Shown in pieces: positions 6,742-12,568 of a stretch of 12,568 nt of DNA. A program made the translations under genes and the position numbers. The stretch is from Lachnospiraceae bacterium (GTDB lineage Bacteria; Bacillota; Clostridia; Lachnospirales; Lachnospiraceae). The notes beneath the pieces are model-generated. The model made no database searches. It was not told the DNA's origin and saw only the letters and a list, made by a program, of their open reading frames with translations. Positions within the stretch are counted from its first letter, which is position 1; each line of letters starts with the position of its first letter. The stretch spans positions 1 through 12,568 of the forward strand of contig JAFOCX010000170.1 in NCBI GenBank assembly GCA_017380975.1. The letters run 5' to 3'.

Positions 6742-7906
6742 GCGAGCGTATGCAAAGATTCATCTGGACCGAATTGAAGAAAATATGAAAGCCATGCAGG
6801 CCAATCTGACTCCCGGCACAAAGATGTTCGGTGTGGTAAAAGCAGATGGTTACGGACACGGAGCAATTCCGGTCGCAAAGACCATTGATCCGTACGTATT
6901 TGCGTATGCGGTGGCAACTGCAGAAGAAGCATTTCAGCTTCGCAGACATGGGATTACAAAAGATATTTTAATTCTTGGATCAGCGCCATCCGGATGCTAC
7001 AGAGAGATCATTTTGCAAAATATCTGCCTAGCCGTGTTCCAGTTGGAGAGGGCTGAGCTTCTTTCCGGGCTCGCAATGGAGTTGGGAAAGAAAGCGAGAG
7101 TTCAAATTGCGGTAGATACGGGAATGAGCCGCATCGGACTTGCACCGACAGAGGATTCTGCAGATATTGTGAAAAAAATTAGTACTCTTCCGGGAATTGA
7201 GATCTGCGGAATGTTTACCCATTTCGCAAGGGCTGATGAATTTGATAAATCTTATGCGGAAGGGCAGATTCGAGCATTCCGGGCATTCAACCGATTCTTG
7301 ACAGAGAGACAGATTTCTGTTCCGATCGTGCATTGTTCCAACAGTGCGGGAATCATGGATCTGAAAGAAGCCAACATGGATGCCGTTCGTGCAGGAATCA
7401 CCATTTATGGCTTGTATCCGTCAGATGAGGTAAAGAAAGATCAGATGAAGATCCGACCTGCGATGGAATTAAAAAGTTTTATTACATACATCAAAGAAAT
7501 CAGAGCAGGAAATGCAGTGAGTTACGGAGGAACATTCGTCGCCGAGAAGAATATGATCATCGGAACCGTGGGAATCGGATATGCAGATGGTTATCCGAGA
7601 AATGCTTCCGGAAAGGGTCATGTTCTTGTTTGTGGAAAACGGGTTCCGATCCTGGGAAGAGTGTGCATGGATCAGTTGATGATCGATCTGACGGAAGTTT
7701 CGGATGCGGTTGAAGGTTCTGAGGTGACACTTCTCGGAAGTGACGGAGATCTGGAGATCTCCATGGATGAACTGGTGGGATTTTGCGGCGGTTTCCATTA
7801 TGAAATCCCATGTATGATTGGAAAACGAGTTCCGCGTGTGTACGTTAGGAACGGAGTAGTGGTTGGAACCCAGACCTGTGAATCATGCGAACTGGAAGGG
7901 TTCTGA
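6728..7906 (+). CDS. alr: alanine racemase
   Basis: Alr interconverts L- and D-alanine using pyridoxal phosphate and supplies D-alanine for peptidoglycan. The 392-residue protein has the PLP-lysine motif VVKADGYGHG with Lys38, in the N-terminal TIM-barrel domain. The second catalytic base, Tyr266 in VSYGGTF, lies at the start of the C-terminal beta domain. HCSNSAG (202-208), RAGITIYG and GRVCMDQLMID are also family-typical. ATG 6728 lies inside the end of nnr, in another frame, 5 nt after a GGGGAGG ribosome binding site. The acpS-nnr-alr order and the following mazF gene resemble the conserved Bacillus/Clostridium arrangement, in which alr precedes the ndoAI-ndoA toxin-antitoxin pair. Here the antitoxin gene between alr and the toxin is missing. 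Confidence 0.96.
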   Translation: MRQFERAYAKIHLDRIEENMKAMQANLTPGTKMFGVVKADGYGHGAIPVAKTIDPYVFAYAVATAEEAFQLRRHGITKDILILGSAPSGCYREIILQNICLAVFQLERAELLSGLAMELGKKARVQIAVDTGMSRIGLAPTEDSADIVKKISTLPGIEICGMFTHFARADEFDKSYAEGQIRAFRAFNRFLTERQISVPIVHCSNSAGIMDLKEANMDAVRAGITIYGLYPSDEVKKDQMKIRPAMELKSFITYIKEIRAGNAVSYGGTFVAEKNMIIGTVGIGYADGYPRNASGKGHVLVCGKRVPILGRVCMDQLMIDLTEVSDAVEGSEVTLLGSDGDLEISMDELVGFCGGFHYEIPCMIGKRVPRVYVRNGVVVGTQTCESCELEGF

Positions 7907-7994
7907 TCATGAATTAACGGGCAAAACGTCATTGCTCTGCATAACTTAATCGTAGGATGTCAATACTATCGGTACAGAAAAAGAAACCGAAAGC

Positions 7995-8011
7995 GGAGAG
8001 TGAAGCGATTG
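7995..8011 (+). promoter_or_regulatory. RBS and TTG start of mazF
   Basis: GGAGAG (7995-8000) precedes TTG 8009 at normal spacing and abuts GTG 8000, which excludes the GTG. A rare TTG start would keep toxin translation low. Confidence 0.6.
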
Positions 8012-8356
8012 ATTATCAGACGTGGCGACATTTATTATGCAGATTTACGACCGGTCGTAGGCTCCGAACAGGGAGGAGTGCGGCCGGTTCTTATTATACA
8101 AAATGATGTGGGAAATAAGCATAGTCCGACGGTGATCTGTGCGGCGATCACATCAAAAATGAACAAGGCAAAGCTTCCGACGCATGTGGAATTATCGTCA
8201 AGAGACTGTGATATGGTCAAAGATTCCGTGATCTTGCTGGAACAGCTGCGCACCATCGATAAGCAGAGACTGCGTGAAAAAATCTGTCACATTGAGGGGG
8301 ACTTGCAGGAAAAGGTCAATGCGGCACTGAGAGTCAGCCTGGAACTTCTTACATAA
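8009..8356 (+). CDS. mazF: MazF/NdoA (PemK family) endoribonuclease toxin, no adjacent antitoxin
   Basis: This is a sequence-specific mRNA interferase of the MazF/PemK family, closest by eye to B. subtilis EndoA (NdoA). The family motifs are [26 protein letters not shown] and AAITSK, then LPTHVEL and [16 protein letters not shown]. With the TTG start at 8009 the 115-residue protein puts Arg25 and Thr48 at the numbers of the catalytic residues of EndoA, which supports this start. GGAG at 7995-7998 is 10 nt upstream of TTG. The in-frame GTG at 8000 would overlap that RBS and add three residues. The gene begins 102 bp after alr. That gap holds no MazE- or CopG-like antitoxin gene, although in B. 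subtilis the antitoxin gene lies between alr and ndoA. Confidence 0.93.
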   Translation: MIIRRGDIYYADLRPVVGSEQGGVRPVLIIQNDVGNKHSPTVICAAITSKMNKAKLPTHVELSSRDCDMVKDSVILLEQLRTIDKQRLREKICHIEGDLQEKVNAALRVSLELLT

Positions 8357-8373
8357 GCGAGGTGAGAAGACGG

Positions 8374-8402
8374 TTGACGAAATGACGCCCAAATGCTATA
8401 TT
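8374..8402 (+). promoter_or_regulatory. promoter of the CorC/HlyC-like gene
   Basis: TTGACG (8374-8379) and TATATT (8397-8402) are separated by 17 bp, with a TG at 8394-8395 giving an extended -10. It lies just after mazF, so the membrane-protein gene can be expressed separately from the rex operon. I see no terminator between mazF and this promoter. Confidence 0.7.
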
Positions 8403-8452
8403 TATCGATGTTATGCTAAATTTTGCAAAGAAAAGGAGAGTTTAATTTTACA

Positions 8453-9814
8453 ATGGACGATGGTAATTCGTGGACTGGAATCTTGCTTTTAGGAGCAGCG
8501 TTTGTTATTTATTATCTGATTTATGGATTTGGTGCAGCCATCCAGGCGCTTAACACAAGTGTTCTGGAGGATGAGCGGGACGAGGGAAATAAAAAGGCAG
8601 AACGTCTTTTACATATCCGGGAGAATCCGCATGGATTTGTCCAGACCAATCAGCTGATCACGATGGTATTAAGCCTTGCAATGGGTGTGGGAGTTCTTCC
8701 GTATCTTGTTGGATATATGGAAGGTATTCTTTGGAAGATCCCGAACATTGAGCGTGTATCCATCGTGTTATTCAATGTTGTTTCTTATGTACTGGCAATT
8801 GCCGTACTTGCATTTGTACTGGTGTGTTTCGGTATTATCATTCCGAAATGGCTGGTTATGAAAAGCCCGATCCGGTTTTGTTACAAAGTACTTCCGAGTA
8901 TTGACTTGCTAATGAAAGTCTGTGCACCGTTTACTGCAACGATGGAATTTGTTTCCCATCTGATCTTGATCATTGTGGGAATCGATACACATGCAAAGGA
9001 TGACAAGGTGACGGAGCAGGATATCATGTACATGGTCAATGAAGTTCATGATCAGGGTGTGTTAGAGGCCAGTGAGGCAGAGATGATCACAAACATTTTC
9101 GAGTTTGATGACAAAGTGGCTTCTGATATTATGACACACAGACTGAATATCGTTGCACTTGAGGGAACGGCCACATTGCAGGAGGCAATGGATTTTATCA
9201 TTAAAGAATCGATCAATTCCAGACTTCCGGTTTTTGGAGAAGATATTGACAACATCATCGGTATCCTCCATATGAGAGATGCGCTTTATTTTGCGGAGAT
9301 CAAAGAATACCTCAAGCAGCCGATCAGTCAGATTGACGGACTCCTGAGAGAACCGCATTTTGTTCCGGAACATAAGAATATCAATGCGTTGTTCCGAGAG
9401 ATGAAGTCTGAGAAGATTCACATGGAGATCGTGATCGATGAGTATGGTCAGACAGCCGGTCTTGTGACGATGGAAGATATCCTTGAGGAGATTGTCGGCA
9501 ACATCATGGATGAGTATGATGAGGAGGAAGTGGATATCGTTTCTTCCGGCAACAACACATTCCAGCTGGCGGGAACTTCTCTGTTGGTGGATCTGGAAGA
9601 TACTCTGGGAATTGAATTTGAGGAACAGGATAAAGAGAATTTTGATACACTCAATGGTTTTCTTACTTCCCGTCTCGGTCATTTGCCGAAAGAGAATGAC
9701 AAAGATATTCATTTTGGCGGATTTGTATTCAGCATTGTAAAAGTTGAAAATAGAACGATCAAGCTTGTGGATGCGACACGCGAAGCCGTGCAGCAGACAG
9801 AAGCAGAAGAATAA
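8453..9814 (+). CDS. DUF21-CBS-CorC/HlyC family membrane protein with atypical membrane domain
   Basis: This 453-residue protein belongs to the CNNM/CorC (HlyC/TlyC, 'hemolysin') family, known or proposed to move Mg2+ or other divalent cations. It has a DUF21-type membrane domain with hydrophobic segments at about 8-31, 65-88, 101-130 and 144-176. A pair of CBS domains follows (about 205-325; IMTHRLNIVAL, SRLPVFGEDIDNIIGILHMRD, IVIDEYGQTAGLVTMEDILEEIVG). The CorC_HlyC domain ends the protein (about 365-440). Within the membrane domain, the usual SASETA motif is replaced by GAAIQALNTS and the usual GE(I/L)xPK motif reads GIIIPK, so the conserved acidic residues are missing. ATG 8453 is chosen with AAAGGAGAG about 12 nt upstream; the in-frame TTG at 8423 lacks an RBS. 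Transport activity is therefore uncertain. Confidence 0.88.
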   Translation: MDDGNSWTGILLLGAAFVIYYLIYGFGAAIQALNTSVLEDERDEGNKKAERLLHIRENPHGFVQTNQLITMVLSLAMGVGVLPYLVGYMEGILWKIPNIERVSIVLFNVVSYVLAIAVLAFVLVCFGIIIPKWLVMKSPIRFCYKVLPSIDLLMKVCAPFTATMEFVSHLILIIVGIDTHAKDDKVTEQDIMYMVNEVHDQGVLEASEAEMITNIFEFDDKVASDIMTHRLNIVALEGTATLQEAMDFIIKESINSRLPVFGEDIDNIIGILHMRDALYFAEIKEYLKQPISQIDGLLREPHFVPEHKNINALFREMKSEKIHMEIVIDEYGQTAGLVTMEDILEEIVGNIMDEYDEEEVDIVSSGNNTFQLAGTSLLVDLEDTLGIEFEEQDKENFDTLNGFLTSRLGHLPKENDKDIHFGGFVFSIVKVENRTIKLVDATREAVQQTEAEE

Positions 9815-9824
9815 AAAATAGTTT

Positions 9825-9860
9825 CTCCACGGTCAGTTTTGTATCATTCTGTCCGGGGAG
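9825..9860 (+). terminator. hairpin after the CorC/HlyC-like gene, probable weak terminator
   Basis: CTCCACGGTCAG (9825-9836) pairs with CTGTCCGGGGAG (9849-9860) at 10 of 12 positions. Only TCTT follows, so as an intrinsic terminator it would be weak. The next promoter starts three bases later. Confidence 0.45.
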
Positions 9861-9862
9861 TC

Positions 9863-9891
9863 TTGCATTCAAAGGCGGTCTATCGTATACT
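9863..9891 (+). promoter_or_regulatory. promoter of the amidohydrolase operon
   Basis: TTGCAT (9863-9868) and TATACT (9886-9891) have a 17-bp spacer. The -10 is good and the -35 moderate. It sits directly behind the preceding hairpin. Confidence 0.55.
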
Positions 9892-9933
9892 AATTAGGTG
9901 GCAGATTTTGTGAAACAAATGAGGAAATGATAT

Positions 9934-11577
9934 ATGGCAATGTTAGTAAGAAACGCAAAGATTGCAACGATGGATGCTGCAAATCCGCAGGCGGAAGCAG
10001 CGGTCATTGTCGGCGATTTTTTTGCATATGTAGGAACCGAAGAGGGCGCAAAGAGATATTTAGCGGAGCGTGAAGAGCAGGATGTGGAGATCCTGGATTG
10101 CAGCGGACAGTTTTTAATGCCGGGCTTTAATGACAGCCACATGCATTATCTCCATTATGCGAAGGCGAAAAAGAGTGCGGTAAATTTATCAGGCTGTACT
10201 TCTTTGCAGGAAGTGCTGACTCGAATGAAAGACGGCTTTGCAAATATGTACGACAAGAACAGCGGTTTGTGGCTGACAGGAGAGGGCTGGAATCAGGATT
10301 ATTTTACAGATGAAAGACGTTTTCCGAACTCAAAGGATCTGGATACAGTTACAACAGAGTATCCGATGATCATCATGCGCACTTGTTTCCATGTGGCGGT
10401 CATGAACTCCAAGGCGATGGAACTTTTGGGCTTCACTAAAGATACCGTTGGCCAGTATGGCGCATTTGCGGAGACATACCCGGATGGCGCTCCGAATGGT
10501 GTGATCAAGGAAAATGTTTTCGATGACATCAAGGCAAATCTTCCGGCTCCGGGATTAACAACTTTGCTGGATATGATGGTAGAATGTCAGGAAGATCTCT
10601 TTGCAGCAGGTATTACCAGCATTCAGTCAGACGATTTTAAATATACGCCGGATGGAAGAGCGTATGAGATGATGGGGCTGATCCGAGAAGCCAGCGAGCA
10701 GGGCAGACTGAAAGTTCGCATGGCGGAGCAGGCTCTTTTGACAGAGAAAGCGACTATCGATGAGTTCTTCGATGAAAAGGGATTCGATGACAGTTACGGA
10801 AACCGCAGCTTCAAGATTTCCTGCGTAAAGATACTGACAGACGGTTCTCTCGGAGCCAGAACGGCATTAATGAGAAAACCGTATGAAGACGATCCGACAA
10901 CCTGTGGACTGGCAATCTATGAGACCCAGGAAGAACTGGATTATCTGGTTATGAAGGCGCACAAACATAATATGGCAGCCGCTTTGCATGCGATCGGCGA
11001 CGGTGCAGTCGAGATGTGTTTAAATGCGATCGAGAGAGCAAGAAAAGAAATGCCGTATCTCCACCCGCGTCACGGCATTGTACACTGTCAGATCACGGAT
11101 AAAGAGCAGATCCGTCGTTTTAAAGAACTGGACGTGATCGCCTATATTCAGCCGGTATTTATTGATTACGACATGCACATTGTGTTTGACCGCGTGGGAA
11201 AAGAACTCGGAAGCACATCTTATGCATGGAGAGATTATATTGAGAGCGGTGTTCATGCTCCGTTTGGAACGGATTGTCCGGTAGAAGAGTTTGCTCCTAT
11301 GCGCGGTCTGTATTGTGCAGTGACCGGATGCGGTACAAAGGGCAATGGACCGGCTTGGCCAAACCAGATCTTAAGCCGCGAACAGGCACTCTACGGTTAT
11401 ACTGCAGCCGGAGCATATGCGTCCTTCGATGAAGACGTGAAGGGTATGATCAAACCGGGCATGTATGCAGATTTTATTACATTGGATACGGATCTTCTGG
11501 AGTGCGCGAGTGAAGCAATCCTTAACGCTAAGGTGACCTCAACCTATATCGGCGGTAAGAAGGTTTATGAGTGCTAA
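9934..11577 (+). CDS. YtcJ-like metal-dependent amidohydrolase (amidohydrolase family 3)
   Basis: This 547-residue cytoplasmic enzyme belongs to the amidohydrolase superfamily, YtcJ-type branch (Amidohydro_3), relatives of which include N-substituted formamide deformylase. It has no signal peptide. The composite beta domain comes first (MLVRNAKIATMD) and is completed at the end (KGMIKPGMYADFITLD). The TIM barrel carries the metal ligands: PGFNDSHMHY (H69, H71), Lys299 in FKISCVKILTDGSLGART, His352 in ALHAIGDGAV, RHGIVHC (H380, H384) and Asp447 in GTDCPV. All expected catalytic residues appear present, so it should be active, but the substrate cannot be told from sequence. ATG 9934 follows GAGG at 9921-9924. 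The next gene starts 33 bp downstream and is probably cotranscribed. Confidence 0.9.
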   Translation: MAMLVRNAKIATMDAANPQAEAAVIVGDFFAYVGTEEGAKRYLAEREEQDVEILDCSGQFLMPGFNDSHMHYLHYAKAKKSAVNLSGCTSLQEVLTRMKDGFANMYDKNSGLWLTGEGWNQDYFTDERRFPNSKDLDTVTTEYPMIIMRTCFHVAVMNSKAMELLGFTKDTVGQYGAFAETYPDGAPNGVIKENVFDDIKANLPAPGLTTLLDMMVECQEDLFAAGITSIQSDDFKYTPDGRAYEMMGLIREASEQGRLKVRMAEQALLTEKATIDEFFDEKGFDDSYGNRSFKISCVKILTDGSLGARTALMRKPYEDDPTTCGLAIYETQEELDYLVMKAHKHNMAAALHAIGDGAVEMCLNAIERARKEMPYLHPRHGIVHCQITDKEQIRRFKELDVIAYIQPVFIDYDMHIVFDRVGKELGSTSYAWRDYIESGVHAPFGTDCPVEEFAPMRGLYCAVTGCGTKGNGPAWPNQILSREQALYGYTAAGAYASFDEDVKGMIKPGMYADFITLDTDLLECASEAILNAKVTSTYIGGKKVYEC

Positions 11578-11610
11578 TTGCTAAGAGGAAGACGAAGGAG
11601 ATGAGACATC

Positions 11611-12465
11611 ATGGGTAAAATGAAAGATGAAATGCAGGAGAATAATCCGCTCTTGCAGGTATATATGAAGATTCTGCCTCTGACAGTTCTGGCAGTTGCA
11701 GTAATTTTTCTTCTTGTGAAACTGATTTCCGGTATGATCGCACCGGATCAGCTGATCTTAAATGCCAAATACCACGATTTCGAAAAAGGTGCGGTCCTGA
11801 TGGGACCGATCAAGGTCGCAAAGGATGAGGCGTTTGAGAAAGAAATCAAGCAGAAAACAGAAAAGAGTTCCGGATTTACGGATCTTTTGGTTATTATTGA
11901 AGGCGGAGAGTTAGAAGAGGAAGAACCGGGTATCGTATCAGAAGACGGATCCTATTTCTTTGTTTATGAAAATACGAAAGTTCCGGAAACTATTTATGTG
12001 AAAGCTCCGGAATGGTGGCTGCCGGTTTCTGTAAGCAAAGAGAGAACCGCTCCGCTGGAAGTTGGTGCCAGGATCGATCTCCTTGAGGAGTTTGGTTCAG
12101 CGGCATGCGGAGACGTGACCTTTGAGATTACAGATATTGAGACAACAAAGATCTCCACAGGTATCTTCAACGTAACGGTAAAGATGACATCTGCAGGAGA
12201 GATTGCCCCATCCGATGTAAGACTGATCATGGGAGATGAAGTGTTTGAAGAGTGGGATGGAAGCTCTGAACTTGTTTATAATGAAGAGACCGGATTCGAG
12301 GAAAGAACACTTGTGTTCCGCTATAACCGCAGTTTAAGAGAGGATATATCTGATCTTGTAGAAGATGCGATCGTAGAAGTGAAAGAGTATACGGTACGCA
12401 AGGTATACACAGAGAGTGAAATTACTTCCAATATTTCAGGAGTGGAGATTGTAGAAGTAGAGTAA
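11611..12465 (+). CDS. unrecognised single-pass membrane-anchored protein
   Basis: I do not recognise this 284-residue protein. It has a short charged N-terminus with several lysines (MGKMKDEMQENN), then one hydrophobic segment at about 21-43 (ILPLTVLAVAVIFLLVKLISGMI). The remaining 240 or so residues are acidic and rich in predicted beta strands (for example GDVTFEITDI, GIFNVTVKMTSAGEI, ERTLVFRYN). The positive-inside rule suggests the large domain faces outside. No lipobox, sortase motif or enzyme signature is visible; there is a single cysteine (in AACGD) and an EWWLPVSV segment. ATG 11611 is well supported by AAGGAG at 11595-11600 with 10-nt spacing. It follows the amidohydrolase by 33 bp and ends before a strong terminator, so the two form an operon. 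No function is proposed. Confidence 0.85.
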   Translation: MGKMKDEMQENNPLLQVYMKILPLTVLAVAVIFLLVKLISGMIAPDQLILNAKYHDFEKGAVLMGPIKVAKDEAFEKEIKQKTEKSSGFTDLLVIIEGGELEEEEPGIVSEDGSYFFVYENTKVPETIYVKAPEWWLPVSVSKERTAPLEVGARIDLLEEFGSAACGDVTFEITDIETTKISTGIFNVTVKMTSAGEIAPSDVRLIMGDEVFEEWDGSSELVYNEETGFEERTLVFRYNRSLREDISDLVEDAIVEVKEYTVRKVYTESEITSNISGVEIVEVE

Positions 12466-12471
12466 ATATTT

Positions 12472-12484
12472 AGTTGAGTCAACT
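12472..12484 (+). promoter_or_regulatory. 13-bp palindrome, possible regulator binding site
   Basis: AGTTGA (12472-12477), G, TCAACT (12479-12484) is a perfect inverted repeat in the short gap between the last gene and its terminator. Its form resembles operators bound by MarR-family dimers, as I recall them. No promoter is evident around it. Confidence 0.35.
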
Positions 12485-12498
12485 TGGTAATAAAAGAG

Positions 12499-12553
12499 TC
12501 CCAGGATGGCAGGAATTTTGAAAAACCTGCCATCCAGGGATTTTTCTGTTTTG
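12499..12553 (+). terminator. strong intrinsic terminator of the amidohydrolase operon
   Basis: TCCC (12499-12502) and GGATGGCAGG (12504-12513) pair with CCTGCCATCC (12526-12535) and GGGA (12537-12540). There is a single A-A mismatch and a 12-nt loop. The T-rich tail starts at 12541 (TTTTTCTGTTTT). Confidence 0.95.
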
Positions 12554-12568
12554 AGAGTGTTTGTGGCC

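Noticed and set aside
7919..7937. Hairpin GGGCAA/TTGCTC after alr as a terminator
   Set aside because: The stem is short with a wobble pair and no T tract follows; I saw no mazF promoter downstream of it either.
7957..8103. Small out-of-frame ORF starting ATG 7957 as a possible mazF antitoxin
   Set aside because: It has no ribosome binding site, most of it overlaps mazF in another frame, and its sequence does not resemble MazE, CopG or AbrB.
8423..8452. TTG 8423 as start of the CorC/HlyC-like protein
   Set aside because: It has no ribosome binding site, and the in-frame extension itself contains the AAAGGAGAG that serves ATG 8453.
9062..9712. Long reverse-strand ORF opposite the CorC/HlyC-like gene
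   Set aside because: It is a shadow of a well-supported gene on the + strand, with no family signature.

Overview
The window looks like chromosomal core sequence from a Gram-positive, low-to-moderate GC anaerobe of the Clostridia, most likely a member of the Lachnospiraceae. The reasons are a SigA-type RpoD, a Rex redox regulator, a QueH-type queuosine enzyme, an HPr phosphocarrier with a regulatory serine, the acpS-nnr-alr-mazF gene order reminiscent of Bacillus/Clostridium chromosomes, strong AGGAG-type ribosome binding sites, and consensus TTGACA/TATAAT promoters. All genes lie on the + strand. I see no insertion sequence, phage gene, tRNA, rRNA or CRISPR array.

Layout. (1) 1-712 is the 3' part of mutY, an adenine DNA glycosylase. 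(2) 756-2040 holds a strong promoter, rpoD (best start GTG 850, not ATG 793) and a short terminator-like hairpin. (3) 2059-2685 is queH. (4) 2682-3942 is a promoter with a 17-bp palindrome, then an HPr phosphocarrier gene, an Mrp/NBP35 Fe-S carrier ATPase gene and a strong terminator. (5) 4028-8356 is one long transcription unit from a near-perfect extended -10 promoter: rex, acpS, nnr (overlapping acpS by 4 bp), alr (overlapping nnr by 14 bp) and a mazF/ndoA RNase toxin gene with a TTG start and no antitoxin gene beside it. (6) 8374-9860 has its own promoter, a DUF21-CBS-CorC/HlyC membrane protein whose membrane domain has lost the family's usual motifs, and a hairpin. (7) 9863-12553 is a promoter, a YtcJ-type amidohydrolase, an unrecognised single-pass membrane-anchored protein, a 13-bp palindrome and a very strong terminator.

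Together these genes cover base-excision repair, housekeeping transcription, tRNA modification, sugar-transport signalling, Fe-S cluster delivery, NADH/NAD+ sensing (Rex) with repair of damaged NAD(P)H (Nnr), carrier-protein activation (AcpS) and D-alanine supply for the cell wall (Alr). Rex and Nnr in one operon is a sensible nicotinamide pairing, though adjacency alone does not prove a functional link.

I did not find a clearly new multi-gene system. The points most worth a second look are the degenerate membrane domain of the CorC-like protein, the apparently orphan MazF, the palindrome on the HPr-mrp promoter, the atypical HPr beside mrp, and the unrecognised membrane-anchored protein at 11611-12465.
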